A stretch of DNA of 44,595 nucleotides from an uncultured Bacteroidales bacterium (GCA_944322925.1 CALUQM010000016.1:1-44595), one strand, 5' to 3'. Counted from the first letter of the stretch, positions 23,515 through 33,512 are shown. The notes: generated by a model not told the origin, from the sequence alone. Numbers and translations are program-made.

Positions 23515-26500
23515 TCAGACATGGATTATCTTGTCCTCCATAAGATACCACAGACAGGCGGAAACGTCGGAATAGCCTCTTCTGCGACAGATGTCCGCGT
23601 AATGCAGAATCTGGCGGCGGTACCTGTTTTCCTCGGCCCCGAACTTGTAGTCGATCACCGTCACCTTGCCGTCATTGCTGACCACGACCCTGTCCGGGCG
23701 GTACACGTTCCCGTCGCAATCTATCAGGGAAGTTTCATTGAATATTCGCCTGCCTTCCGGCGAGAACCAGCCTTCCGATGCTGCCGAAGCGATCCTGCCT
23801 GACAGGAAAGCCATTGCCTCCCCTGCCTCGGAATCATCGAGAAAACCTGATGCCACGGCATTGCCGACAGCCTTTCCGAGATCGTCGGCCGTCACGACTT
23901 CCGACAATATCCTGTGCAGTACGATACCCCTCATGCGTCCCGACGAATACAGTCCGGTCTTGCCGTCGGAAGAAAAATAATCCGCATTGTCAGAACTCAG
24001 TACGAGTCTTGTTCCGGGTACGGCAGCATCATCTGTTCCAGGATTCAGAGTAAAAGACGGATAACCGGAAGGAAGAAGTGCGGAGAGGGTCCCGCATGAT
24101 CTTTCCGACTTTTCCGCAGACAGTTCGCCGAGCCTGTACGCCACCGGCTCATCTTCATTGTCTTCGCGAGGGATTTTTCTGAAACCGGCTCCGGTGCCAT
24201 GCATGTACAGATAGGAATAGAGTACGCGGCTCATATCTGAAAAATCCGGATTTTCATTTTCCAGCGAAGTCACGAATTTGGCCGACGGCGCCTCTGAAAT
24301 GATGAACATGCCCCTGACCGCCCGAGTAAGTGCGACATAGAAAATATTGATATTGTCTATGTACTGCATCAGTTTCTCATGCCTGAAATCCTCTTCAAAT
24401 ACGGTCTCACGGCTTTTTTCCGACAAGGTTACGTCGAATATGCCCTTTCCGGCCGCCTCCAGCGGAGTCCCGGAAAAATCCGGACAGCACCAGACGTCCG
24501 ACGGGCGGAAAAGCCTGACGGTCTCTGCAAAAGGGAAGATGACATACCTGAAATCGAGACCCTTTGATTTGTGTACCGTTATGATTCTTACGGCATCCGC
24601 TGCAGACGGAGAACTGACGCATGGATCGGCTCCGTTCCAGTATTCGAGAAAACCGTGCAGGGAATTCCCGTTCATGGAAGAATACTCGAGAACACAGTCC
24701 ATGAAAGACTGGATGTAAGTGGCCTCGGCATCGAAACCCTGTTCGTCACCGCTCCGTACAAGCCTTGTCAGGGCTTCGCACAAATCCGGGAGCGACCTGC
24801 TGCCGTCCGTCTGCTCCACGTTCATGGAACCTGCCAGATAGCTTCCGATCCCGTCATCCGGATTGTCGATGTACGACATCAGCGACACGAGTTTCCTGAC
24901 GTATGAAGAAGACTTCACTTTAAGGGAATCGTCAGTAATCACGGGAACAGAACTGTTCAGAAGATACCCGGCGACAGATGCTCCCGAACTGTTGTTGCGA
25001 ACAAGTACGGCTATGTCGCCGTATGCCGCGCCCGCCTCCACAAGCCTTGTCACCGTGTCCAGGACGAGCTGTTCCTGTGCTCCTTTGGCACAGAATGTCA
25101 CTTCTACCGTGCCAGGATCATCGGAACGGTCGGCCGCCTTCTGCACGACATCGGAATATATATCCGAAACGACACGGCTCCCGTCTCCGTATGCCTCGTC
25201 GAGAGCTTCGGAAGCATACGTGAAAAAGGAATTGTTGAATTCCACGATATTTTTCCTGCTGCGGAAATTCGTATCGAGGACGGTAGTCCTGCAGGGCGAA
25301 AGTTCTTTTTCAAGGCTTTCCTGCAGAAGTTTCCACTGCGACCCGCGCCACCTGTATATGCTCTGCTTCACGTCCCCGACGATAAGGTTCTCGAAATTCT
25401 GGGCATTGCTGTTCTCGAGCAGGGGGCGGAAATTCTCCCATTGTATGACTGATGTATCCTGAAACTCGTCAAGCAGGAAGTTTTCGTACCTGACGCCAGT
25501 CTTTTCATACACGAACGGTGCATCGGAACCGTCTATTATGTTCCTCAGGATAAGATTGGAATCATCTATGCTCAGGACGTTCCTTTCCTTCAGCACGGCC
25601 TCGAACTCCCTGTCGATGTCGGCTGACACTCCGAGTTCGTAAAGCTGGTCCGAAATCAGAAGGGCCGTATTGTAAATCCTGAATTCTTCCCCGAAAAGGC
25701 TGCAGAAATCCTCGAAACATGTTCCGAGTCCGCGGGCCTTTTCAAGGTTCGCTTTTCTGGCCGACTTCGTAAACCACAGGTCGCTGTCCGAGCCTCTTGC
25801 AAGGAATGTCGCAGGAGCCGTTATCACGTCATTCTTCCCTGTTCCGGCATACAGGGACAGGACTTTCGGGAAACTCCGGTAGAAATCAGACGCCTCGAGA
25901 CCGCATCTTTTCATTGCAGACAGGGCATTCTCGGCAGAGGACCTCACCTTTTGAGTGAACCCGGATATTATTTCCCCGCATATATTCCTGATCTTCTGCA
26001 GATTCGGATACGAGTACACCTCGGCGGCGTCAATATTGCCGGACTCCGCGACATCCCTGAAGGCATCGGACTTGAGTCTCGCAGCCATGTCGGCAAGACG
26101 CTGGTCGAGATTGAACCTGGCACCGCTCTCGACCTGCTCCCTGGCACAGTCCGTAAGCCATCCGAGAAGTTCCGGGCTATCCTCAGTAAGCGAATCGAGC
26201 ATGCGTTCCACGCTTTCTTCTATTAGTGCCCTCTTGTCGAGTTCTATCTGATATGAGGAAAACTGGCCGATTTCACGCGAAAACGCCTTCAGCGTCTGCT
26301 GGAAAAACCTGTCGATGGTACTGACGGAAAACGCACTGTAATCATGCAGGATATTGCAGAGCATTTCTCTGGCGCATTCGCGGAGACTTTCAAGGGTGAT
26401 TCTGCGTCCGGGACTGCCTGGAAGCTCTTTCACTATGTCTTCGGGATCGACATCTTCCATCTCCTCCGGCGGGAAAAGATCCGGGACAAACCATTTGAGA

Positions 26501-26709
26501 TATCCTGAAGAAGCCGGGTCCCCGGCAAGTATGTGAAGTTCCTTCAGAATCCGGTTCTTCATCTCGTCGGTAGCCTTGTTCGTGAATGTCACGGCCAGGA
26601 TATGCCGGTATGCAGCCCTGTCCTGCTTTCCGAGCAGCAGTGTTATATATTTTCTGGCAAGGTTGAATGTCTTTCCGGAACCTGCCGAAGCCTTCATTAT
26701 CCGTATCAT
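23515..26709 (-). CDS. AddA-like UvrD-family helicase/nuclease
   Basis: A 1064-aa superfamily 1 helicase with a C-terminal PD-(D/E)XK nuclease. Helicase motifs in order are ASAGSGKT (Walker A, residues 7-14), VTFTNKATDEMK (Ia), DEFQDTS (II), VGDVKQSIYRWRG (III), TVHKSKGLDFRYVIFP (V) and YVALTRAVRGMF (VI). The nuclease shows PDRVVV...VIDYKFG and QILHYADI near the C-terminus. With the adjacent AddB-like subunit it would process double-strand break ends for RecA loading (the Bacteroidota RecBCD/AddAB equivalent). The start at 26709 is set by an ATGA overlap with the upstream gene; a TTG three codons earlier is less likely. Confidence 0.9.
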   Translation of the reverse strand: MIRIMKASAGSGKTFNLARKYITLLLGKQDRAAYRHILAVTFTNKATDEMKNRILKELHILAGDPASSGYLKWFVPDLFPPEEMEDVDPEDIVKELPGSPGRRITLESLRECAREMLCNILHDYSAFSVSTIDRFFQQTLKAFSREIGQFSSYQIELDKRALIEESVERMLDSLTEDSPELLGWLTDCAREQVESGARFNLDQRLADMAARLKSDAFRDVAESGNIDAAEVYSYPNLQKIRNICGEIISGFTQKVRSSAENALSAMKRCGLEASDFYRSFPKVLSLYAGTGKNDVITAPATFLARGSDSDLWFTKSARKANLEKARGLGTCFEDFCSLFGEEFRIYNTALLISDQLYELGVSADIDREFEAVLKERNVLSIDDSNLILRNIIDGSDAPFVYEKTGVRYENFLLDEFQDTSVIQWENFRPLLENSNAQNFENLIVGDVKQSIYRWRGSQWKLLQESLEKELSPCRTTVLDTNFRSRKNIVEFNNSFFTYASEALDEAYGDGSRVVSDIYSDVVQKAADRSDDPGTVEVTFCAKGAQEQLVLDTVTRLVEAGAAYGDIAVLVRNNSSGASVAGYLLNSSVPVITDDSLKVKSSSYVRKLVSLMSYIDNPDDGIGSYLAGSMNVEQTDGSRSLPDLCEALTRLVRSGDEQGFDAEATYIQSFMDCVLEYSSMNGNSLHGFLEYWNGADPCVSSPSAADAVRIITVHKSKGLDFRYVIFPFAETVRLFRPSDVWCCPDFSGTPLEAAGKGIFDVTLSEKSRETVFEEDFRHEKLMQYIDNINIFYVALTRAVRGMFIISEAPSAKFVTSLENENPDFSDMSRVLYSYLYMHGTGAGFRKIPREDNEDEPVAYRLGELSAEKSERSCGTLSALLPSGYPSFTLNPGTDDAAVPGTRLVLSSDNADYFSSDGKTGLYSSGRMRGIVLHRILSEVVTADDLGKAVGNAVASGFLDDSEAGEAMAFLSGRIASAASEGWFSPEGRRIFNETSLIDCDGNVYRPDRVVVSNDGKVTVIDYKFGAEENRYRRQILHYADICRRRGYSDVSACLWYLMEDKIIHV

Positions 26710-29621
26710 CGTCCGCAAATGGTTTTAAAGTCGCAATACCCGCATATCCCGGCATCTTCCGTCATACGGAACGGAACATTCCCGTCTGTCATTTCCGAAA
26801 ACAAGGTCTCGAGTCCGGCATCCATCCCGGCAACGAAACGCCCGGACACCGGATAGGATTCCGGAAGGCCGGAAAACAGCCCTGTCACCGAGTATACGCA
26901 GTTTTCGATTTTCCTGCCCGCCAGTGCCGGATCCTGCCGGACAAGTCTGTCGTACACATACAGCTGAAGCGCGATTTTCGGCCTTTTCGCATTGTCCTTG
27001 CCGAACACGGCGCCGGCTACCGCTTCCGCATTGTCATCGGTGATATCCACATCCGTATCCTTGACCTGCCCTGTCTTGTAGTCCACGACCCTGACCCCGT
27101 CCGCCGAAAGCGTATCTATCCTGTCTATAACCCCTTTTACCCTGAATCCGGAGACATCCATGACATATCGCTTTTCAAGACCGAGAATGCGGAAACTCTG
27201 TCTGCCAGTCCTTTCGAGAAGTTCGCGGTCCGCAGCCAAAGTCTTCATCACATAATGCACTATGACATCCATGACGACAAGATTCCTGCCCGAAACCTCC
27301 GGTGTGCGCATCTCCTTCATGATCGCCTCCCTGACAAGCGTCTTCACGCCCTCCTTGCGCAGGGACAGGTAAAAATCACGGGTTATCACGTCTCTTCCGG
27401 AATAGACGGACTGCATCACCGAATGGAAGACAGTGCCGAATATGCCTGCATCGAGCGTCTCCGACACCTCGCTCTCCGGACTTAGTTTCCGTATGTACTT
27501 GTAGTAGAATTTCGCTCCGCAGGCAAGATAATCCTGGAAAGCCGTTGCTGAAAACTCCATCTTCCTTATATCCGCGATATCTTCCGGAGTCTTCGGGATA
27601 TCTCCCGCCGGTACGGATTCGGACAGGGCGGCTCTCACGACATAACGCTTCAGGGGAAGGCTGAAATGGTACTGCAGCTGCTTGATGTAGCGGCTCTCTT
27701 CCCCGGACCTGAGACCTTCAGTCCTCGAATCATACAGGAGCCAGACATTCGAAGCCCTTGAAATCATCCTGTAGAAATAGTAGGCCCAGACGGCATCCTG
27801 ATATTCGTATGTAGGCAGCCCGAATCCGCTTCTGAGTTCAGGAGGAATAAAAGAGGACGAGACGTTCCGCCGCGGGAACACGCCTTCGTTGGCAGACAAT
27901 ATTATCAGATTGTCGAAGTCTATCGCCCTCGTTTCGAGCGGCCCCATGATCTGCAGCCCCCGCAGCGGCTCTCCCTTGAACGGCACGGATACTGGAGACA
28001 GCACCTGCTTCAGTATTTTCATAAATGTCTGCGGCCTTACCGGCAGGGCCATGCGGCCGAGAGAAATGAGAGTCTTGTAGAATTCCGTCGCGAATTCGAG
28101 TTCCGCCCCGTCCTGTCCGGACCGGCGCAATGCCGGCACGGTGGTTTCCACGATGCCTGCAAGACAGGAAATGAAGGCGGCAGACACTTCCTTCCCGGAA
28201 GCGGAACGGTCGGTGACTGCCGGCCTGAAGACTGCGGAAAAGATACCGCCGCGGTCAAGGTCTTCGACTGGGATGTAAAGCTGCGCCGCCGTCCTGATTT
28301 CTTCGATGATCTTCCGGCCCTCCTCTCCGGCCGCCAGCCTGAATATATTGTCCGAAAAAAGCGTATGCACCGGACGGTAATAGAAATACAGCCGGCCGTC
28401 CTTGTTTCTCAGGTTCATCTGGACCTCCATCACGGACTGCATGTAAAGGTAAAACGCGCTTGCCGTTATCGGATATCCCATGGTCACGTTTATGTCCTTG
28501 ATTTCATGCGGCACTGTATTGAGAACCGTCATCAGCAGGGTTTCGTCGGGCAGCACCACCGCGCAGTCCGTTCCCTTCTCCCCTGTCCCTCCGTTCAGGA
28601 TTCCGACTTTCGAAAGATCTCCCCCGGTCCTGAGCCGTGCGATTTCGCTGAAAATTCCCGGAAGCTGCTTGGCCTGCCCGACAGACGAAGGAACGCTTAT
28701 CACCCTTACGTCCGGCACGGGAAGACTGTCCTCGAAGGCCACGGCCTGCGGAAACTCCCTGATATTCTCCTTCATGAAAAAGGAGGCCCTGTTGTACCTG
28801 TCGCTTATCATTTCCCCCGCATAGTCCCAGCAGAATTCGGCGATGGAATCTTTCTGCATTCCGCGCATTACCGTCTTCTCGCATTCGTTCAGCGCATTGA
28901 GGCCAGTGAAGACATATCTGGAGGCATTCGGCCACACCGCAGCGAGGATATCCCTGGCGGATTCTTTCCTGAACCGTTCCGCCACTCCCCTGTAGACCAT
29001 GCCTTCGTAAGCCATCCCTTTTGAAACCAGCCTGGCCCTGAATGCGGTGTAGAGCGGATACAGGATGTTCCATATCTTCAGAAAACGCTCCTTTACCCTG
29101 GGATTCTCAGAATTCAGGTCAACCGTAAGCCGGCCTCCTCTGTCGCTGAAATGGCTGACGAATGCCTCTATCGCCTTCCGCTGCCTTTCACTGAGATAAG
29201 AATACGAATCCTGGATCTGTTTCAGGTCCGCTATGTTGGCGAAAAGCCTGGCAGGGTCGGCAAGATACTTGTCCACGTCGTTGAAATCGCCTATTATGAT
29301 GTCGCCCCAGAAAATAAAGTCATCGAGCGGCTCCGCCTTGCCGTAAATCTCCGAATATACTCCGTACAATTCGAGCAGCAGAGGTATCCTGTCCGTCTGG
29401 CATGTTCCGTATATCCTGTAAATGAAATCGTTGACCGTACATGTTCCGGGGACAAGCAGCGGCGATGTCTTTTCTCCGCCGGAATTTCTTTCGGCAATGA
29501 TATCGGCAAGATATTTCATGAAAAAAACTTCCGAACGCCTGTTCGGAAAAATAAAGCAGGTGTCTTCCACTGCTCCCCTCCGGTAATATGCGGAGGCTAC
29601 CTGTTTCAGAAACGGTGTCAC
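26706..29621 (-). CDS. AddB-like PD-(D/E)XK nuclease subunit with iron-sulfur cysteines
   Basis: About 971 aa, partner of the AddA-like protein. The N-terminal half resembles an inactivated helicase (FIFPNRRSEVFFMKYLAD near the start has no Walker A Gly-Lys). The C-terminal nuclease has GVIDRID, VVDYKTG and QLYVYD. Four cysteines fit the AddB/Cas4 cluster: one in LACGAKFYYKYI before the nuclease core and CGYCDFKTIC (Cx2Cx5C) at the very end. The start is uncertain: TTG at 29666 would give 986 aa, but GTG at 29621 fits the MTPFLKQVA-type N-terminus I expect and keeps a possible promoter (29636-29667) outside the gene. Confidence 0.87.
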   Translation of the reverse strand: MTPFLKQVASAYYRRGAVEDTCFIFPNRRSEVFFMKYLADIIAERNSGGEKTSPLLVPGTCTVNDFIYRIYGTCQTDRIPLLLELYGVYSEIYGKAEPLDDFIFWGDIIIGDFNDVDKYLADPARLFANIADLKQIQDSYSYLSERQRKAIEAFVSHFSDRGGRLTVDLNSENPRVKERFLKIWNILYPLYTAFRARLVSKGMAYEGMVYRGVAERFRKESARDILAAVWPNASRYVFTGLNALNECEKTVMRGMQKDSIAEFCWDYAGEMISDRYNRASFFMKENIREFPQAVAFEDSLPVPDVRVISVPSSVGQAKQLPGIFSEIARLRTGGDLSKVGILNGGTGEKGTDCAVVLPDETLLMTVLNTVPHEIKDINVTMGYPITASAFYLYMQSVMEVQMNLRNKDGRLYFYYRPVHTLFSDNIFRLAAGEEGRKIIEEIRTAAQLYIPVEDLDRGGIFSAVFRPAVTDRSASGKEVSAAFISCLAGIVETTVPALRRSGQDGAELEFATEFYKTLISLGRMALPVRPQTFMKILKQVLSPVSVPFKGEPLRGLQIMGPLETRAIDFDNLIILSANEGVFPRRNVSSSFIPPELRSGFGLPTYEYQDAVWAYYFYRMISRASNVWLLYDSRTEGLRSGEESRYIKQLQYHFSLPLKRYVVRAALSESVPAGDIPKTPEDIADIRKMEFSATAFQDYLACGAKFYYKYIRKLSPESEVSETLDAGIFGTVFHSVMQSVYSGRDVITRDFYLSLRKEGVKTLVREAIMKEMRTPEVSGRNLVVMDVIVHYVMKTLAADRELLERTGRQSFRILGLEKRYVMDVSGFRVKGVIDRIDTLSADGVRVVDYKTGQVKDTDVDITDDNAEAVAGAVFGKDNAKRPKIALQLYVYDRLVRQDPALAGRKIENCVYSVTGLFSGLPESYPVSGRFVAGMDAGLETLFSEMTDGNVPFRMTEDAGICGYCDFKTICGR

Positions 29622-29635
29622 GTCTTTTGTTTTCC

Positions 29636-29667
29636 CGAAGTTAAGTCTATTTTGAATGAGTTTCAAA
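29636..29667 (-). promoter_or_regulatory. Possible promoter of the addB-addA-like operon
   Basis: Minus-strand TTTG (complement of 29664-29667), 20-nt spacer, then TAACTTCG (29636-29643), one mismatch from TAnnTTTG. Transcription would start close to 29629, giving a very short leader before the GTG at 29621. Confidence 0.4.
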
Positions 29668-29672
29668 AAAAA

Positions 29673-29703
29673 TTTGGATTTTAACGGAAAAGCATTACCT
29701 TTG
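29673..29703 (+). promoter_or_regulatory. Promoter of the rubrerythrin gene
   Basis: TTTG (29673-29676), a 19-nt spacer and a perfect -7, TACCTTTG (29696-29703). Start would be near 29710, with a 45-nt leader to the ATG at 29756. This is the best promoter match in the window. Confidence 0.8.
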
Positions 29704-29755
29704 CATCGAAGTTAATTTTGAATTATTCAAATTTAGAACATAAAAGGAAAAGAAC

Positions 29756-30310
29756 ATGAAAAAGAAATTCAGATGCCTCGTTTGCGGATATATCCACGAA
29801 GGCGACAGCGCACCGGCAGAGTGCCCGATCTGCCACGCAAAATCGGACAAATTCGTTGAAGTGACGGAATCGGAAGGTGAAATCACCTGGGCTGACGAGC
29901 ACAAGCTCGGAGTTGCGAAAGACATCGATCCGGAAATTCTCCAGGGACTCAAGGACCATTTCGCCGGTGAATGCACGGAAGTCGGAATGTATATAGCAAT
30001 GAGCCGTCAGGCCGACAGGGAAGGTTATCCGGAGATTGCCGAAGCATTCAAGAGATATGCCTACGAAGAGGCCGACCATGCGGCAAGGTTTGCGGAACTT
30101 CTCGGAGAAGTAGTCTGGGACACCGAAACGAATGTCAGGAAGAGAATGGAAGCCGAAGCCGGAGCATGCGAGGACAAGCTCCGCATCGCAAGACTTGCCA
30201 AAGCCCACAACCTCGACGCCATCCATGACACCGTACATGAGATGTGCAAGGATGAAGCCCGCCACGGAGCAGGTTTCCAGGGCCTTTACAACAGGTATTT
30301 CAAGAAATAA
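29756..30310 (+). CDS. Reverse rubrerythrin (NADH peroxidase-type)
   Basis: 184 aa. An N-terminal rubredoxin-like iron site (C7, C10, C23, C26; CLVC and CPIC) precedes a ferritin-like diiron domain (about residues 50-184) with helix motifs [18 protein letters not shown] and [10 protein letters not shown] supplying Glu/His ligands. In the classic protein the rubredoxin domain is C-terminal; here the order is reversed. Reverse rubrerythrins reduce hydrogen peroxide in the cytosol of anaerobes using electrons from NAD(P)H or rubredoxin. It is monocistronic: own promoter upstream and a strong hairpin 20 nt after the stop. Confidence 0.92.
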   Translation: MKKKFRCLVCGYIHEGDSAPAECPICHAKSDKFVEVTESEGEITWADEHKLGVAKDIDPEILQGLKDHFAGECTEVGMYIAMSRQADREGYPEIAEAFKRYAYEEADHAARFAELLGEVVWDTETNVRKRMEAEAGACEDKLRIARLAKAHNLDAIHDTVHEMCKDEARHGAGFQGLYNRYFKK

Positions 30311-30330
30311 GAGGGTTTCGGCCCGATTCG

Positions 30331-30368
30331 ATGCAAAAGGTGGTTCCGCCCGGAATCACCTTTTGCAT
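30331..30368 (+). terminator. Terminator after the rubrerythrin gene
   Basis: A 12-bp perfect stem, ATGCAAAAGGTG with CACCTTTTGCAT, continued inward by a G-U pair and TTCC/GGAA, makes a hairpin of 38 nt. It is AT-rich at its base and followed by TTATGTATTATAT, with no long T-run. Confidence 0.75.
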
Positions 30369-30376
30369 TTATGTAT

Positions 30377-30384
30377 TATATTTG
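30377..30384 (+). promoter_or_regulatory. -7 element for the SusC operon
   Basis: TATATTTG is a perfect TAnnTTTG, 23 nt before the susC-like ATG. The -33 region falls in the 3' arm of the rubrerythrin terminator and has no TTTG at the right distance (the one at 30362-30365 is 11 nt away). Confidence 0.5.
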
Positions 30385-30407
30385 CCGTCTGCAAAAACAG
30401 ATAAGAT

Positions 30408-33400
30408 ATGGATTATCATGGACTCCCGGTTCTGAAGGCGATCATTGCCGTCACCGTATTCCTTGCCATGGCGGCATTGCGCGTACCGGCGGTATCGGCT
30501 CAGGAGACGACGGGGAAAGAAGACGGCACCGTCAGACTTGAAGGAACAGTAGTGGACGCAGGCGACGGTTATCCGCTGATAGGAGTGTCGGTAATGCTGG
30601 AAGGCACCCTGCACGGGGTCGCCACCGACCTGGACGGAAAATTCGTGCTGGAAATACCGGACTATGCCTGCAACATAGTGTTTTCATACGTCGGATACGA
30701 GACTCTCGTCCGGAAATACGACACCGGAAATGCAGCCTCCTTCTCCAGAATAGTGCTCGAAGCCAATGCCATGGAGCTGAACGATGTGGTAGTGACCGGC
30801 GTATATGAAAGAAAAAAGGAGAGCTTCACCGGAGCATCCGCCACATTCAAGGGAGACCAGCTGAAAAAGGTCGGTTCACAGAATATCATGCAGAGCCTCC
30901 AGACTCTGGACCCTTCGTTCAGGATAATGGAAAGTACCCAGTTCGGCTCGAATCCCAACACGATGCCTGATATCGAAATCAGGGGAAAGACAAGCGTTGC
31001 CGGACTAAGGGAGGAATACGGGACGGACCCGAACCAGCCTCTCTTCATCCTCGACGGCTTCGAGACAACCCTCGAGACTGTCATGAATCTCAACATGAAC
31101 CGCGTGGCCTCCGTCACCATACTCAAAGACGCAGCCTCCACCGCAATATACGGCTCCAAGGCATCCAACGGTGTTGTCGTCATAGAAACGAAGGCTCCGG
31201 CCAAGGGCAGGCTGCAGCTGTCGTACAAGGGAGACTTCGGAGTCGACATGGCCGATCTGTCGGACTACAATCTGATGAACGCGCGGGAGAAACTCGAATT
31301 CGAGACTCTTGCCGGTGTATATACGGACGGAAACGGCGACCCGTTCAATCAGATCCGGCTGGACAATCTACGCAACGAAAGACTAAAATCGATAGCAAGC
31401 GGAGTGGACACGTACTGGCTGAGCGAACCGATCCGCACAGGATTCACCCACAAGCACAACCTGTATGCGGAAGGCGGAGAAGAAAAAATCCGCTATGGAA
31501 TCGGACTGAGCTACGGAGGCGTACAGGGTGTGATGAAAGGCTCCGACAGGCAGACCCTCGAGGGAAATATCGACCTGATCTACCGCACCGGGAAATTCCA
31601 GTTCAGCAACAAGCTTACAGTCAATTATCTGAACACCAATGACCCGGCCGTATCCTTTTCCGAATACGCATACGCGAATCCGTACTACAGAAAATACAAC
31701 GAGAGCGGAGGCATCGACAAATATCTCTATTATCCGGAAGAAGGGACTGACGACTATCCGGTGACGAATCCGCTGTGGAACGCTCACCTGAACAACTATG
31801 ACACCTCCCAGAGTTTCGGATTCACCAACAATTTCATATTCGAATGGTTCATAAAGGATTACCTGCGGTTCCGCGCGAAATTCGGCATTACTAAGAACGA
31901 TCAGGACGACTCGATGAGACTCTCGCCCCTGCATTCGCAGTTCGATGATCTGGAAGATACGGAAAAGGGACTGTTCACGCAAAATATGATACGGGAACTC
32001 AGCTATGAAGGAGACGCAGCAATCACGTTCGGCAAACTGATAGCGGAAAGACACATGGTAAACGCCGTAGGAGGCTTCAATTTCAGCAGCAGCAAATACG
32101 TGAACTACGGATACTCCGCAAACGGATTCACCGATGACCAGTTCGCCGCCCCGTCGTTTGCCAACAACTACCCGGAAGGAGAAAGCCCGGACTACAGCGA
32201 AACGCTCAAGAGAGCCGTCAGCTTCTATGTCAACGGGGGTTACGCCTACGATGACCGCTACCTTCTCGATGTGAACTACAGACTCGACGGAGCATCCATG
32301 TTCGGTACCGGCAACAAATTCAGGAATACGTGGTCTGTCGGTCTCGGCTGGAACATCCACAAAGAGTCCTTCCTTACCGACAATACGGATTTCTTCCAGA
32401 TGCTCAAGATCAGAGGTTCTGTCGGAAACCCCGGCAACCAGAATTTCTCCGCATACCAGGCGTTCACCACCTACAGGTTCAACGGATGGATGACAAACGT
32501 TTTCGGCACAGGAGTGATTGTCAATGCTCTCGGCAACGCCGACCTTGCATGGCAGGAGACGATAAACTATGACATTGGCACCGACATTACATTCTGGGAA
32601 GACAGGATAAACCTGACTTTCGACTATTTCTGGAAAGATACCGATCCCCTCCTTGCCATCATTTCCACAAGAGGATCGATGGGAGTTTCAAGCGTGGCGA
32701 TGAATGCCGGCTCGCAGAAAACCCACGGATGGGAAGCCACGTTCAGAATCTCCCCTGTCTACAGGCCTCATGAAGGCATCAACTGGAACATCAGCGTCAA
32801 TGCCACAAGTTCGAAATCCAGATATGCCGGAATAGGGTCTTCGTTCAGCAGGCTTAATGAAGAAGGGCGCGCATCGCTCGCCGGCACCACAAGATATTAT
32901 GACGGAGGAAGTCCGACAGCCATCTGGGCAGTACGCTCGGCCGGAATCGATCCAGCTACCGGACAGGAACTTTTCATCAGGAAAGACGGCAGCTACTCCT
33001 TTACATACGATGTGAACGACGAAGTCGTAGTCGGAGACACGCAGCCGAAACTCGAAGGAGTGCTCGGAACGACACTGTATTTCAAGGGGCTGTATGTAGG
33101 CTGCTATTTCAGATACCGGCTCGGAGGACAGGTATTCAATACGTCCCTATTCCAGAAAGTAGAGAATATCGGCACCGAAGACGTGTACAACAACCAGGAT
33201 AAAAGGGCCCTTTACGACAGATGGTCCGCGGACAACAGGGAAGCGTACTTCAAGGGGATATCGCTCGTGCAGACCACCGACAAGTCTTCCCGCTTCGTCA
33301 TGGACGAAAATACATTCACGGGAGAATCCTTCAACATAGGATACGAATTCCCTGACAGGATGATACGCAGGCTCGGACTTGCCGCCCTGTCCGTACAGCT

Positions 33401-33503
33401 GAGCATGAATGACATTTTCAGGGCTTCTTCCGTAAGGGTGGAAAGAGGTATAGACTATCCTTTTGCCCGCTCCGTATCGCTTTCTTTAGGTATAACATTC
33501 TGA
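30408..33503 (+). CDS. SusC/RagA-family TonB-dependent outer-membrane transporter
   Basis: 1031 aa, full length for SusC. A signal peptide ends near residue 36. A carboxypeptidase-regulatory-like domain follows (about 44-125; LEGTVVDAGDGYPLIGVSVML, DLDGKFVLEI), then a TonB-box-like VVVTGVYERKK. The plug domain spans about 130-265 with SVTILKDAASTAIYGSKASNGVVVIETK (about 229-256), and the rest is a 22-strand beta-barrel ending in VSLSLGITF with the terminal Phe. It imports ligand captured by the SusD lid, powered by TonB/ExbBD. The order SusC-SusD-DUF4843-PKD-like matches, as I recall, B. thetaiotaomicron BT2264-BT2261, whose crystal complex contained bound peptide. The absence of carbohydrate enzymes agrees with a peptide substrate. 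Confidence 0.95.
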   Translation: MDYHGLPVLKAIIAVTVFLAMAALRVPAVSAQETTGKEDGTVRLEGTVVDAGDGYPLIGVSVMLEGTLHGVATDLDGKFVLEIPDYACNIVFSYVGYETLVRKYDTGNAASFSRIVLEANAMELNDVVVTGVYERKKESFTGASATFKGDQLKKVGSQNIMQSLQTLDPSFRIMESTQFGSNPNTMPDIEIRGKTSVAGLREEYGTDPNQPLFILDGFETTLETVMNLNMNRVASVTILKDAASTAIYGSKASNGVVVIETKAPAKGRLQLSYKGDFGVDMADLSDYNLMNAREKLEFETLAGVYTDGNGDPFNQIRLDNLRNERLKSIASGVDTYWLSEPIRTGFTHKHNLYAEGGEEKIRYGIGLSYGGVQGVMKGSDRQTLEGNIDLIYRTGKFQFSNKLTVNYLNTNDPAVSFSEYAYANPYYRKYNESGGIDKYLYYPEEGTDDYPVTNPLWNAHLNNYDTSQSFGFTNNFIFEWFIKDYLRFRAKFGITKNDQDDSMRLSPLHSQFDDLEDTEKGLFTQNMIRELSYEGDAAITFGKLIAERHMVNAVGGFNFSSSKYVNYGYSANGFTDDQFAAPSFANNYPEGESPDYSETLKRAVSFYVNGGYAYDDRYLLDVNYRLDGASMFGTGNKFRNTWSVGLGWNIHKESFLTDNTDFFQMLKIRGSVGNPGNQNFSAYQAFTTYRFNGWMTNVFGTGVIVNALGNADLAWQETINYDIGTDITFWEDRINLTFDYFWKDTDPLLAIISTRGSMGVSSVAMNAGSQKTHGWEATFRISPVYRPHEGINWNISVNATSSKSRYAGIGSSFSRLNEEGRASLAGTTRYYDGGSPTAIWAVRSAGIDPATGQELFIRKDGSYSFTYDVNDEVVVGDTQPKLEGVLGTTLYFKGLYVGCYFRYRLGGQVFNTSLFQKVENIGTEDVYNNQDKRALYDRWSADNREAYFKGISLVQTTDKSSRFVMDENTFTGESFNIGYEFPDRMIRRLGLAALSVQLSMNDIFRASSVRVERGIDYPFARSVSLSLGITF

Positions 33504-33512
33504 CAGAGAACA

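Noticed and set aside
23515-29621. Helicase-nuclease pair as a new phage-defence system
   Set aside because: Motif content and order fit the housekeeping AddAB recombination enzyme, and no defence or mobile genes are around it.
31383-32360. Long open frame antisense to the SusC gene
   Set aside because: No domain, no start signals, and it lies opposite well-conserved barrel sequence.
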